DNA of 39,872 nt, taken from positions 1 through 39,872 of the forward strand of contig NZ_SMKD01000044.1 in NCBI RefSeq assembly GCF_004348595.1, in the 5' to 3' direction. Position numbers and translations under genes: made by a program. Under the pieces are notes generated by a model. It did no database searches. It saw only the letters and a program-made list of their open reading frames with translations, and was not told the DNA's origin. The DNA comes from Micromonospora sp. KC723 (GTDB taxonomy: Bacteria > Actinomycetota > Actinomycetes > Mycobacteriales > Micromonosporaceae). Shown in pieces: positions 24,313 through 34,506 of the stretch; positions within the stretch are counted from its first letter, which is position 1, and each line of letters opens with the position of its first letter.

Positions 24313-24342
24313 CGGGACATCCCGCTCGCAACGTCTCTTTTT
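24313..24342 (+). terminator. Weak terminator-like hairpin after the APH-like gene
   Basis: CGGGA (24313-24317) and TCCCG (24320-24324) form a small stem. A TCTCTTTTT run follows about 11 nt later, too far for a standard intrinsic terminator. Confidence 0.35.
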
Positions 24343-24373
24343 GTGGGGCCTCCTCGGCCGATGATCGCGGTTC

Positions 24374-24433
24374 TTCACATGCCGGAAACAAGCCGTCACG
24401 TGCCGGAAATCGAGTGGTGTCGGTGAAGGAAAC
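24374..24433 (+). promoter_or_regulatory. GlnR-box-like direct repeats upstream of amt
   Basis: Two direct repeats, TTCACATGCCGGAAAC (24374-24389) and GTCACGTGCCGGAAAT (24395-24410), are offset by 21 bp. Each has a TCAC half, 6 nt, then GAAA, close to the actinobacterial GlnR pattern GTnAC-n6-GAAAC. A third GGAAAC lies at 24428-24433. Their place before amt-glnB-glnD, the classical GlnR operon, supports the call. The last repeat is 91 nt upstream of the amt start. Confidence 0.6.
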
Positions 24434-24523
24434 AGGCGGCGGCCAAGCTTCCGCGCAACCGGCGTACGGGCGACGCTGCCCCGGAAGCCGCGAAGGAGGG
24501 AACTTCACCTTTAGGAGGCCAGC

Positions 24524-26300
<1,777 letters not shown>

Positions 26301-26312
26301 AGGTTCGCTGAG

Positions 26313-28619
26313 ATGACCCCGTCGACCAGGAGCACCGCGTCGGACACCCCCGCACCGACCGACGCGTCCGCCCCGGCCGACGGGGTCGGCGGTATCGGAG
26401 AGGCGGTCCGGGCCAGGCGTGCGCAGGGGTACGACGCCTGGCTCGGGTCGCTGCTGCCCGCCCGGGACGGGATCGCGCTGGTCGCCGTCGGCGGCCTGGG
26501 CCGGCGGCAGTGCGCCCCGCACGGCGACCTCGACCTGGTGCTGCTGCACGCCGGGGTGCCCGGGGTGGACGAGCTCGCCGCCTCGCTCTGGTACCCGATC
26601 TGGGACGCCGGGGTGCGGCTGGACCACTCGGTGCGTACCCTCGCCGAGGCGCTCTCGGTGGCCCAGGACGACGTCAAGGTGGCCCTGGCCCTGCTCGACG
26701 CGCGTTTCGTCGCCGGTGACCGGGCACTGGCCGACCAGCTGGTCCGGACGGCCGTCGACCACTGGCGGCGTACCGCCGTCCGCCGGCTCCCCGCGCTGCG
26801 GGAGATCACCGAGGCCCGCTGGCGTACCCACGGGGAACTGGCCTTCCTGCTCGAAGGCGACCTCAAGGAGGCGGCCGGCGGGCTGCGCGACGTGGGCCTC
26901 CTGCGCGCCATCGCCACCGCCGGGATCACCGACGCGCTGCGCCCCGCCGTCCACGCCGCGCACCTGCGCCTGCTGGACACCCGGGACGCCCTGCACCAGC
27001 AGGTCGGCCGCCGGGTCGACCGGCTGATCGCCCAGGAACGCGACGGGGTGGCCCGGCTGCTGGGTCTGCGCCGCTCCCCGTCCGAGGCCGGTCCGGACGG
27101 CGTCGCCGTCCACGACGGCGACGCGCTGCTGCGGCGGGTCGCCGGGGACGCCCGCACCATCGGTCACGCCCTCGACGACGCCTGGCGGGCCGCGGACCGG
27201 TTGCGCTCCGGCCGTCGTCGCGGCGGGGACGACCGGCCGGTGCGCCGTCCGGTCGCCCGGGACGTGGTCGAGCACGACGGTGAGCTGGTGCTCGCCCGTA
27301 CCGCCATCGGCGCGCGCCCCGATCCGAGCCTGTCGCTGCGGGTCGCGGCGGCGGCGGCCGCCACCCGGCTGCCGATCGCCCGGGCCACCTGCGAGTGGCT
27401 CGCCGCGTACTGTCAGCCGTTGCCGTCGCCCTGGCCCCCGGCCGCCCGCGCCGCGTTGACCACCCTCCTCGGGGCCGGCGCCGGCCTGCTGCCGGCGTGG
27501 GAGACCTGCGACCGGTACGGCCTGATCGACGGCTGGCTGCCCGAGTGGACCCGGATGCGCAGCCTGCCCCAGCACAACCCGGTGCACCGGTTCACCCTGG
27601 ACCGGCACCTGGTGCAGACCGCGTACGAGGCGAGCCGGCACACCCGGGACGTGGACCGGCCCGACCTGCTGCTGCTCGCGGCGTTCCTGCACGACATCGG
27701 CAAGGGGCTCCCGGGCGACCACAGTGTCGTCGGCGCGCCGATCGCCGAGGAGGTCGCCGGCCGGATCGGTCTGCCGGCGTCGGAGGCGGCGCTGATCGGC
27801 ACGTTGGTCCGGCTGCACCTGCTGCTGCCCGATGTGGCGACCCGGCGGGACCTGTCCGACCCGAAGACCGTCGCCGGGGTCGCCGAGCAGGTGGGCGACA
27901 CCACCACCCTGGACCTGCTGCACGCTTTGGTCCAGGCCGACGCGGCGGCCACCGGACCGGCCGCCTGGTCGGACTGGAAGGGGCGGCTGGTCGCCGAGCT
28001 GGTCGGCCGGGTGCGCACCGCGTTGGACACCGGTGTGGTGCCTCCGCCGCCGGCCCCGGATCCGGCGCTGGTGGCGGGGCCGCTTCCCGTCGTGCACCTG
28101 GCGGAGGACCGGGTGTCGGTGGCCGCGGCGGACCGTCGGGGCCTGCTCGCGACGGTGGCCGGTTGCCTGGCCCTGCACCGGCTGGAGGTGCTCGCCGCGG
28201 ACGCCACCACGGTCGACGGCCGGGCCCTGGTGGAGTGCCGGGTGCAGCCGCGGTACGGTCTCGGGCCCGACCCGATCGCGCTCAGCACCGACCTGCGTCG
28301 CGCCGTCAACGGGGACGTCTCGGTCACCCAACGGCTGCGTGGCCGGGCCCTCGCGGCCCGGGGCGCGGGTGCCGCGCCCCGGGTGGTCTGGCACCGGGAG
28401 GCGGCCACCGACGCGGTGTTGCTGGAGTTGCGGGCCGCCGACGCGGCCGGGCTGCTCTACCGGGTGACCTGCGCTCTCGACGAGGCCGGGGCCCAGGTCC
28501 GCGCGGCCCGCATCTCCACGCTGGGCGGCGACGTGGTGGACGTGTTCTATCTGGTCGGCGGCTGGCCGGAGGACGCCGAGCGGGCCCGGCTGGAGGCGGC
28601 CGTGCTGTCCGCCGTCTGA
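26313..28619 (+). CDS. glnD: PII nucleotidyltransferase GlnD
   Basis: GlnD modifies and demodifies PII in response to nitrogen status. The 768 residues show the full order: a nucleotidyltransferase domain with VGGLGRRQCAPHGDLDLVLL near residues 59-78 (catalytic Asp pair), the NT-linker RFTLDRHLVQTAYEA, the HD phosphohydrolase motif LLAAFLHDIGKGLPGDHS near 455-470, and two C-terminal ACT domains (from about 596 and 697) that sense glutamine. Actinobacterial homologues act as adenylyltransferases. It starts 12 nt after glnB, so amt-glnB-glnD is an operon. The Shine-Dalgarno is weak. Confidence 0.95.
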   Translation: MTPSTRSTASDTPAPTDASAPADGVGGIGEAVRARRAQGYDAWLGSLLPARDGIALVAVGGLGRRQCAPHGDLDLVLLHAGVPGVDELAASLWYPIWDAGVRLDHSVRTLAEALSVAQDDVKVALALLDARFVAGDRALADQLVRTAVDHWRRTAVRRLPALREITEARWRTHGELAFLLEGDLKEAAGGLRDVGLLRAIATAGITDALRPAVHAAHLRLLDTRDALHQQVGRRVDRLIAQERDGVARLLGLRRSPSEAGPDGVAVHDGDALLRRVAGDARTIGHALDDAWRAADRLRSGRRRGGDDRPVRRPVARDVVEHDGELVLARTAIGARPDPSLSLRVAAAAAATRLPIARATCEWLAAYCQPLPSPWPPAARAALTTLLGAGAGLLPAWETCDRYGLIDGWLPEWTRMRSLPQHNPVHRFTLDRHLVQTAYEASRHTRDVDRPDLLLLAAFLHDIGKGLPGDHSVVGAPIAEEVAGRIGLPASEAALIGTLVRLHLLLPDVATRRDLSDPKTVAGVAEQVGDTTTLDLLHALVQADAAATGPAAWSDWKGRLVAELVGRVRTALDTGVVPPPPAPDPALVAGPLPVVHLAEDRVSVAAADRRGLLATVAGCLALHRLEVLAADATTVDGRALVECRVQPRYGLGPDPIALSTDLRRAVNGDVSVTQRLRGRALAARGAGAAPRVVWHREAATDAVLLELRAADAAGLLYRVTCALDEAGAQVRAARISTLGGDVVDVFYLVGGWPEDAERARLEAAVLSAV

Positions 28620-28663
28620 GGCGGGGTGGTGGCCGGGCCGGAGCACGGTGGCCGGCGGCGGGC

Positions 28664-28669
28664 TACCCT
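28664..28669 (+). promoter_or_regulatory. -10 element (TACCCT) for ffh
   Basis: TACCCT lies 65 nt before the ffh GTG, giving a leader of about 60 nt. No clear -35 was identified. Confidence 0.35.
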
Positions 28670-28734
28670 AGCGGTGGCTGGACAACTGCCCGGCCGCGTT
28701 GTGATTGCCGGAAAACGACAAACGGGATGTTCGC

Positions 28735-30285
28735 GTGTTTGACACCTTGAGTGACCGCCTCTCCGGGATCTTCACCAAGCTCCGCGGCAAGGGCCGGCTC
28801 ACCGACGCCGACATCGACGCCACCGCGCGCGAGATCCGCATGGCGTTGCTGGAGGCGGACGTCGCGCTGCCGGTGGTCAAGGGCTTCATCGCGAACGTCA
28901 AGGAGCGGGCGCGCGGCGCCGAGGTGTCCCAGGCGCTCAACCCGGCCCAGCAGATCGTCAAGATCGTCAACGAGGAGCTGGTCACCGTCCTCGGCGGCGA
29001 GGGGCGGCGGCTCCAGTTCGCCAAGCAGCCGCCGACGGTGATCATGTTGGCCGGCCTCCAGGGTTCCGGCAAGACCACCCTCGCCGGCAAGCTGGCCCGC
29101 TGGCTCAAGGCCCAGGGTCACCAGCCGCTGCTGGTCGCCGCCGACCTCCAGCGTCCCAACGCCGTCGGGCAACTCCAGGTGCTCGGCGGGCGCGCCGGTG
29201 TCGAGGTGTACGCCCCGGAGCCCGGCAACGGCGTCGGCGACCCGGTGCGGGTGGCCCGGGCGTCGATCGAGCACGCGAAGCGGATTGCCCGCGACATCGT
29301 CATCGTCGACACCGCCGGCCGCCTCGGTATCGACGCCGAGATGATGCGGCAGGCCGCCGACATCCGCGACGCGGTCGACCCCGACGAGGTCATCTTCGTC
29401 ATCGACGCCATGGTCGGCCAGGACGCCGTCCGCACCGCCGAGGCGTTCCGCGACGGTGTCGGCATCACCGGCGTGGTGCTGTCGAAGCTCGACGGCGACG
29501 CCCGGGGTGGCGCCGCGCTGTCGGTCCGGGAGGTCACCGGGCAGCCCATCCTCTTCGCCTCCACCGGCGAGAAGCTGGAGGACTTCGACGTCTTCCACCC
29601 CGACCGGATGGCCAGCCGGATCCTCGGCATGGGCGACGTCCTCACTCTGATCGAGCAGGCCGAGCAGGCCTTCGACGCCGATCAGAAGGAGAAGATGACC
29701 GCCAAGCTGATGGGCGGCGAGCAGTTCACCCTGGAGGACTTCCTCGACCAGCTCATCGCCGTCCGCCGGATGGGTCCGATCGCCAACGTGCTGGCCATGA
29801 TGCCCGGCATGGGGCAGGTGAAGGACCAGCTCGCCGACCTGGACGACAAGCACTTCGACCGGGTCACGGCGATCATCCGGTCGATGACCCCGGCCGAGCG
29901 CACCAACCCGAAGATCATCAACGGTTCCCGGCGGGCCCGCATCGCCACCGGTTCCGGGGTCACCGTCATGGACGTCAACCAGCTACTCAACCGCTTCGCC
30001 GACGCGCAGAAGATGATGAAGCAGATGGGCGGCGTGATGGGCCTGCCCGGGGGCCGCCGTAAGGCCACCAAGTCGCCGAAGAACAAGCGCAAGGGCACCA
30101 AGGGTGGCGGCCGGCCGCGGATCGGCGCCGGTGGCGTGCCGGGTGGCTTCCCGGGTGGCATGCCGCAGCTCCCTCCGGGCATGGACCCGGGCGACCTGGC
30201 CGGCGGGCAGGGTCTGCCCCCGGGCTTCAAGCTCCCGAAGATCGACTTCAACAAGCTCGGCAAGGGCGACAACCGCCCCCGCTGA
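28735..30285 (+). CDS. ffh: Signal recognition particle protein Ffh
   Basis: Ffh binds signal sequences and 4.5S RNA and delivers ribosomes to FtsY. The 516 residues show the N domain from FDTLSDRLSGIF, G1 GLQGSGKTTLAGK near residue 108, DTAGRLGIDAEMM, SKLDGDARGGAAL, and a methionine-rich M domain with the RNA-binding GSRRARIATGSGVTVMDVNQ. A Gly/Pro/Met-rich tail of about 70 residues follows. The GTG at 28735 is chosen because homologues start MFDTLSDRL; the in-frame ATG at 28705 would add ten residues (MPENDKRDVR) without family support. Confidence 0.96.
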   Translation: MFDTLSDRLSGIFTKLRGKGRLTDADIDATAREIRMALLEADVALPVVKGFIANVKERARGAEVSQALNPAQQIVKIVNEELVTVLGGEGRRLQFAKQPPTVIMLAGLQGSGKTTLAGKLARWLKAQGHQPLLVAADLQRPNAVGQLQVLGGRAGVEVYAPEPGNGVGDPVRVARASIEHAKRIARDIVIVDTAGRLGIDAEMMRQAADIRDAVDPDEVIFVIDAMVGQDAVRTAEAFRDGVGITGVVLSKLDGDARGGAALSVREVTGQPILFASTGEKLEDFDVFHPDRMASRILGMGDVLTLIEQAEQAFDADQKEKMTAKLMGGEQFTLEDFLDQLIAVRRMGPIANVLAMMPGMGQVKDQLADLDDKHFDRVTAIIRSMTPAERTNPKIINGSRRARIATGSGVTVMDVNQLLNRFADAQKMMKQMGGVMGLPGGRRKATKSPKNKRKGTKGGGRPRIGAGGVPGGFPGGMPQLPPGMDPGDLAGGQGLPPGFKLPKIDFNKLGKGDNRPR

Positions 30286-30341
30286 GCGGGTGTCGGCGAC
30301 GTGGGGCAGCGGGTGCTCGGGCGTACGGCGGCGTGATCCGG

Positions 30342-30347
30342 TAGGAC
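30342..30347 (+). promoter_or_regulatory. -10-like TAGGAC for a leaderless amidohydrolase mRNA
   Basis: TAGGAC ends 7 nt before the ATG at 30355. The last base deviates from TANNNT, but the spacing fits a leaderless start and no Shine-Dalgarno is visible. Confidence 0.4.
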
Positions 30348-30354
30348 TGGGGGC

Positions 30355-31434
30355 ATGGCTCTGCACGTACGCGGTGTGCTCCTGCCCGACGACGAGGTCC
30401 GGGATCTCTGGCTGGTCGGCGACCGGGTCACCTTCGACCCGGTGCCCGGCGCGGAGACGGTCGTCGAGGGCGGCTACGTCCTGCCCGGCCTCACCGACGC
30501 GCACTGCCACATCGGCATCGCCCGAGGCGGCGCCCCGATCGCCTCGCTGGACCAGGCCCGCGAACTCGCCCGTACCGACCGCGACGCCGGGGTGCTCGCC
30601 ATCCGCGACGCCGGCTCCCCGTACCCGTACCCGGAACTCGACGACGAGCCGGACCTGCCCCGACTGGCCCGAGCGGGCCGGCACATCGCCCCGCCCAAGC
30701 GGTACCTGCGCGACATCGGCGTGGAGGTCGACGCGGCCGAGGTCGCCGCGACCGTGGCCGCGCAGGCGCGGGCCGGCAACGGCTGGGTCAAGCTGGTCGG
30801 CGACTGGATCGACCGCCAGGCGGGCGACCTCGCGCCCGCCTGGGACGCGGACACCATGACCGTGGCCGTCGAGGCGGCCCACGCCGCCGGCGTACGCGCC
30901 GCGGTGCACACCTTCTCCGAGACGGCCGTGGAGATCATGGTGCGGGCCGGGGTGGACTCGGTGGAGCACGGCACCGGCCTGAGCCTCGACCTGATCGACC
31001 TGATGGCCCGCCAGGGCACGGCGCTCGTACCCACGATGGTCAACATCCGGACCTTCGGCGGGATCGCCGACCAGGCCCGGGCGAAGTTCCCCGGGTACGC
31101 CGACCACATGCTCGCCCTGCGGGACCGCTTTCCGGAGGTGGTGCGGGCCGCGTATGAGGCGGGGGTGCCGATCTACGTCGGCACCGACGCGGGCGGCGGC
31201 ATCGACCACGGCCTCGCCGCCGAGGAGATGCTCCTGCTGCACGAACGGGCCGGCATGTCCACCGAGGACGTGCTCGCCGCCGCCTCCTGGCGGGCCCGCG
31301 ACTGGCTCGGGTTCCCCGGGCTGGTCGAGGGCGGCCTGGCCGACCTGGTCGTCTACCCCGAGGATCCACGGGCCGACCTGCGGGTCGTCCGAGCCCCCTC
31401 CCGCATCGTCCTGCGTGGCCGGGTGCTCCGCTGA
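30355..31434 (+). CDS. Amidohydrolase-family metal-dependent hydrolase
   Basis: The product has 359 residues and an amidohydrolase TIM barrel with small flanking beta-sandwich parts. The HxH metal motif is at residues 50-52 (GLTDAHCHIGIARGG). Later ligands are probably AAVHTFSE, DSVEHGTGL and the Asp in YVGTDAGGGIDHGLAAEEM. The C-terminal ADLVVYPEDPRADLRVVRAP is the typical sandwich end of imidazolonepropionase- and prolidase-like members. The substrate is unknown. It lies between ffh and proS on its own likely leaderless promoter. Confidence 0.85.
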   Translation: MALHVRGVLLPDDEVRDLWLVGDRVTFDPVPGAETVVEGGYVLPGLTDAHCHIGIARGGAPIASLDQARELARTDRDAGVLAIRDAGSPYPYPELDDEPDLPRLARAGRHIAPPKRYLRDIGVEVDAAEVAATVAAQARAGNGWVKLVGDWIDRQAGDLAPAWDADTMTVAVEAAHAAGVRAAVHTFSETAVEIMVRAGVDSVEHGTGLSLDLIDLMARQGTALVPTMVNIRTFGGIADQARAKFPGYADHMLALRDRFPEVVRAAYEAGVPIYVGTDAGGGIDHGLAAEEMLLLHERAGMSTEDVLAAASWRARDWLGFPGLVEGGLADLVVYPEDPRADLRVVRAPSRIVLRGRVLR

Positions 31435-31444
31435 CCGGCGGTCG

Positions 31445-31480
31445 GTGGCGTGGCGCGGCGGTGGGCCGCCCGGACGCCAC
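31445..31480 (+). terminator. Hairpin terminator between the amidohydrolase and proS
   Basis: GTGGCGT (31445-31451) pairs with ACGCCAC (31474-31480), and within it GGCGG (31457-31461) pairs with CCGCC (31466-31470) around a 4-nt loop. It begins 10 nt after the amidohydrolase stop. Confidence 0.6.
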
Positions 31481-31498
31481 GGCGGCATGGTCGCCGCA

Positions 31499-31504
31499 TA
31501 GGAT
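31499..31504 (+). promoter_or_regulatory. -10 element (TAGGAT) for proS
   Basis: TAGGAT is followed by 8 nt and the proS ATG, so the mRNA would start at or within a base or two of the start codon. No Shine-Dalgarno is visible. Confidence 0.5.
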
Positions 31505-31512
31505 GTGCGGTC

Positions 31513-32919
31513 ATGGCGCGCGTGCTCACTCCCCGGGCGGAGGACTTCCCCCGCTGGTACCAGGACCTCATCGCGAAGGCGAAGCTGGCCGACAACGGCC
31601 CGGTCCGGGGGACCATGGTCATCCGACCGGCCGGCTACGCCATCTGGGAGCGGATGCAGGCCGAGATGGACGCCCGGATCAAGGCGGCCGGCGCGGAGAA
31701 CGCGTACTTCCCGTTGTTCATCCCGGAGAGCTACCTCAAGCGCGAGGCCGAGCACGTCGAGGGCTTCTCGCCGGAACTGGCGGTGGTCACCCACGGTGGC
31801 GGCAAGCAGCTCGCCGAGCCGGTGGTGGTACGTCCCACCAGCGAGACGGTGATCGGCGAGTTCATGGCCAAGTGGATCGACTCGTACCGGGACCTGCCGC
31901 TGCTGCTCAACCAGTGGGCCAACGTGGTCCGCTGGGAGCTGCGTCCGCGGATCTTCCTGCGGACCAGCGAGTTCCTCTGGCAGGAGGGGCACACCGCGCA
32001 CGCGACCCGGGAGGACGCCCGGGCCTACGCCCGGCGGATCCTGCACGAGGCGTACGAGGACCTGATGGTCAACGTGCTCGGCATCCCGGTGGTGGTCGGC
32101 CTGAAGACCGCCCGCGAGCGCTTCGCCGGCGCGACCGCCACCTACACCTGCGAAGGCATGATGGGCGACGGCAAGGCCCTCCAGCTCGGCACCAGCCATG
32201 AGCTGGGGCAGAACTTCGCCAAGGCCTTCGACATCAGCTACTCCTCCGCCGAGGGCGGCCGGGAGCACGCCTGGACGACCTCGTGGGGCACCTCCACCCG
32301 GATGCTCGGCGGCCTAATCATGTGCCACGGCGACGACAACGGTCTGCGGGTGCCGCCGAGGCTGGCGCCGATCCAGGCGTACGTGATGGTGGTCAAGGAC
32401 GGCGAGGGCGTCGGCGAGGCGGCGGCCAAGCTCCGCGAGGCGCTGCGCGACGCCGGCGTCCGGGTCGCGCTCGACGACCGTACCGACACCCCGTTCGGCC
32501 GCCGGGCAGTCGACGCCGAGCTGCGCGGCTACCCGGTACGCGTCGAGGTCGGCCCCCGCGACCTGGCCGCCGGCAACGCGGTCGTGGTCCGGCGTACGGA
32601 CGGCTCGAAGGCCCCCACCCCGGTCGCGGACGTGGTCGGCGCGGTGCTGGCCGCTCTCGACGCCGACCAGCGGGCGCTGCACGACCAGGCCCTGGCCCAC
32701 CGTGAGTCCCGCACCGTCGAGGTGTCGACGCTGGCCGAGGCGATCGAGGCGGCGGCCACCGGTTGGGCCCGGGTGCCGTGGTCGGCGGTCGGCGTGGCCG
32801 GCGAGGCGGAGGCGAACGGGCAGGGCGTGACGGTACGTTGCCTGCTGCGAGCCGACGGCTCGGTGCCGGACTCGGAGGACGAGTCGGACCTGGTCGCCAT
32901 CCTCGCCCGCGCCTACTGA
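31513..32919 (+). CDS. proS: Prolyl-tRNA synthetase, archaeal/eukaryotic-type (short form)
   Basis: ProRS charges tRNA-Pro. The 468 residues are of the short form, without the 180-residue editing insertion of the usual bacterial enzyme. Class II motifs are visible: VVVRPTSETVIGEFMAKWI, motif 2 IFLRTSEFLWQEGHTAHAT, and motif 3 STRMLGGLIMCHGDDNGLR. The anticodon-binding domain follows (LAPIQAYVMVV), then a C-terminal domain that lacks the zinc cysteines of many relatives. The ATG at 31513 follows a -10 element by 8 nt and begins the family N-terminus (LTPRAEDFPRWYQDLI). One base separates its stop from the DUF402 start. Confidence 0.96.
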   Translation: MARVLTPRAEDFPRWYQDLIAKAKLADNGPVRGTMVIRPAGYAIWERMQAEMDARIKAAGAENAYFPLFIPESYLKREAEHVEGFSPELAVVTHGGGKQLAEPVVVRPTSETVIGEFMAKWIDSYRDLPLLLNQWANVVRWELRPRIFLRTSEFLWQEGHTAHATREDARAYARRILHEAYEDLMVNVLGIPVVVGLKTARERFAGATATYTCEGMMGDGKALQLGTSHELGQNFAKAFDISYSSAEGGREHAWTTSWGTSTRMLGGLIMCHGDDNGLRVPPRLAPIQAYVMVVKDGEGVGEAAAKLREALRDAGVRVALDDRTDTPFGRRAVDAELRGYPVRVEVGPRDLAAGNAVVVRRTDGSKAPTPVADVVGAVLAALDADQRALHDQALAHRESRTVEVSTLAEAIEAAATGWARVPWSAVGVAGEAEANGQGVTVRCLLRADGSVPDSEDESDLVAILARAY

Positions 32920-32920
32920 C

Positions 32921-33589
32921 GTGCGGCCGGGCGGTCCCGCCGACCGGTTCGCGCCGGGTCGGCTGATCATGCATCGGAACGTGCGGCGCGGCCGGATCGG
33001 CTGGGCCCGGACGGCCCGCGTCGTCGTCGACGACGACCGGGGCCTGCTGCTCTGGGTCGCCCGGGACACCCCGGTGGCGCACGAGGTGACCTCGGCGGGC
33101 CTCGGCATGCGCGCGGTGCCCTTCGCCGAGTGGGTCACCTCGTCGTACCGGCTGGCGCGGGGCCGCTGGGACGGCCCGCCGGTGCTGAAGTTCCTGCCCA
33201 CCGGGGCGGCCCACTCGGTCTGGTGGTTCCGCGACGGGCGCGGCCGGTTCGCCAACTGGTACGTGAACCTGGAGGAGCCCGGCGTCCGCTGGGACGACGG
33301 CGTCCTCGCCGGTGTCGACGTGGTGGACCAGGACCTCGACGTGGTGGTCCACCCGGACCGGAGCTGGGTGTGGAAGGACGAGGAGGAGTTCGTCGAGCGG
33401 CTCGCCTTTCCCGACCACTACTGGGTGGCCGACGAGGCCGCGGTGCGTGCCGAGGGGGAGCGGGTGATCGCCCTCGCCGAGGCGGGGGTCTTCCCCTTCG
33501 ACGGCACCTGGTGCGACTACACCCCGCCGGCGAACTGGACCGTGCCGGACGAGTTGCCCCCGGGTTGGGACCGTCCGCCGGCACGCTGA
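32921..33589 (+). CDS. DUF402 (FomD-like barrel) protein
   Basis: The product has 222 residues and belongs to the DUF402 family, which includes nucleotide phosphatases and FomD. Visible conserved parts are SVWWFRDGRGRFANWYVNLEEP, DVVDQDLDVVVHPDRSWVWK and DEEEFVERL, the acidic metal-binding region. A nucleoside di- or triphosphatase activity is plausible but untested. The GTG at 32921 starts one base after the proS stop, so the two are co-transcribed and possibly coupled. Homologues sit in the same place, between proS or ffh and rpsP, in other actinobacteria as I recall. Confidence 0.82.
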   Translation: MRPGGPADRFAPGRLIMHRNVRRGRIGWARTARVVVDDDRGLLLWVARDTPVAHEVTSAGLGMRAVPFAEWVTSSYRLARGRWDGPPVLKFLPTGAAHSVWWFRDGRGRFANWYVNLEEPGVRWDDGVLAGVDVVDQDLDVVVHPDRSWVWKDEEEFVERLAFPDHYWVADEAAVRAEGERVIALAEAGVFPFDGTWCDYTPPANWTVPDELPPGWDRPPAR

Positions 33590-33830
33590 GACGTGTTCCA
33601 TGTCACGTCGACGTCGGCTCCGCGCGCGGTGTCCGGGTCCGGTGCGAGAGATCGCCGGTGGATCTGGCAGAATGGGTCGCTGGTATCCGGCGCGCGTCCG
33701 GCGCCCTCTAACCCGGGCGTGTCGCCAGTCCACCGAGCAGTCTCCGGCCCAACCCCACTGTGCCGGTCGGCGCTCACCCGTGCACACCGCCCGTCCGGGC
33801 CGGTGAGATCGCAACAGGAGCGAAACAACT
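33590..33830 (+). promoter_or_regulatory. Promoter and leader region of the rpsP operon
   Basis: This 241-nt gap holds no convincing ORF. CAGAAT at 33668-33673, in the context GGCAGAATGG, is a good -10 and would give a leader of about 150 nt. The leader ends in CAGGAG before the rpsP GTG. A similar CAGAAT precedes rplS. Confidence 0.45.
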
Positions 33831-34271
33831 GTGGCCGTAAAGATCCGGCTCCTGCGGATGGGTAAGATCCGCAACCCGCAGTACCGCATCGTCGTCGCCG
33901 ACTCGCGTACCAAGCGTGACGGTCGCGCGATCGAGTTCGTCGGCGTGTACCAGCCGAAGGAAGACCCTTCGGTGATCGAGGTCAAGTCGGACCGGGTCCA
34001 GTACTGGCTCTCCGTCGGCGCGCAGCCGAGCGAGGCGGTGCAGCGTCTGCTGGAGCTGACCGGTGACTGGCAGAAGTTCAAGGGCCTGCCGGCCCCGCCG
34101 CCGCTGAAGGTCGCCCCGGAGCGGGCCGACCGCAAGGCGGCGTACGAGGCCGAGGCGAAGGCCGCCGCCGGCGTGTCCGAGACCCCGGCTGCCAAGCCGG
34201 CCAAGAAGGTCGCCAAGACCGAGGCCCCGGCCGAGGTTGCTGCTCCTGCCGACGCCGGTGAGCAGGCCTGA
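33831..34271 (+). CDS. rpsP: 30S ribosomal protein S16
   Basis: S16 is a small-subunit assembly protein. The 146 residues start [20 protein letters not shown], the canonical N-terminus, and the S16 core ends near residue 85. The remaining 60 residues form a Lys/Ala/Glu/Pro-rich tail common in actinobacteria. The GTG at 33831 has AGGAG about 10 nt upstream. It is the first gene of rpsP-khpA-rimM-trmD; khpA follows after one base. Confidence 0.96.
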   Translation: MAVKIRLLRMGKIRNPQYRIVVADSRTKRDGRAIEFVGVYQPKEDPSVIEVKSDRVQYWLSVGAQPSEAVQRLLELTGDWQKFKGLPAPPPLKVAPERADRKAAYEAEAKAAAGVSETPAAKPAKKVAKTEAPAEVAAPADAGEQA

Positions 34272-34272
34272 C

Positions 34273-34506
34273 GTGGCACTGCGTCCCGCGCTGGAGCACC
34301 TGGTCAAGGGCATCGTCGACCACCCGGACGACGTGCGCGTCCGCATGATCGACTCCCGTCGGGGCAAGCGGCTGGAAGTCCGCGTGCACCCCGAGGACCT
34401 CGGCACTGTGATCGGGCGGTCCGGCCGGACCGCCAAGGCGCTGCGCCAGGTGATCGGCTCCATCGGCGGACGCGGGGTACGCGTCGACATCGTCGACTCG
34501 TACTGA
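34273..34506 (+). CDS. khpA: KH-domain RNA-binding protein KhpA
   Basis: KhpA is a single KH domain that, with KhpB/Jag, binds RNA and influences cell growth in Gram-positives. The 77 residues end in the KH core with the GxxG loop in TVIGRSGRTAKALRQVI. The GTG at 34273 is one base after the rpsP stop and starts the family sequence ALRPALEHLVKGIVDHPDDV. Its TGA shares its final base with the rimM ATG (TGATG), showing coupling. Confidence 0.93.
   Translation: MALRPALEHLVKGIVDHPDDVRVRMIDSRRGKRLEVRVHPEDLGTVIGRSGRTAKALRQVIGSIGGRGVRVDIVDSY

Noticed and set aside
28705..28735. Upstream ATG start for ffh
   Set aside because: It adds MPENDKRDVR before the conserved FDTLSDRL start seen in homologues; the GTG at 28735 fits the family.
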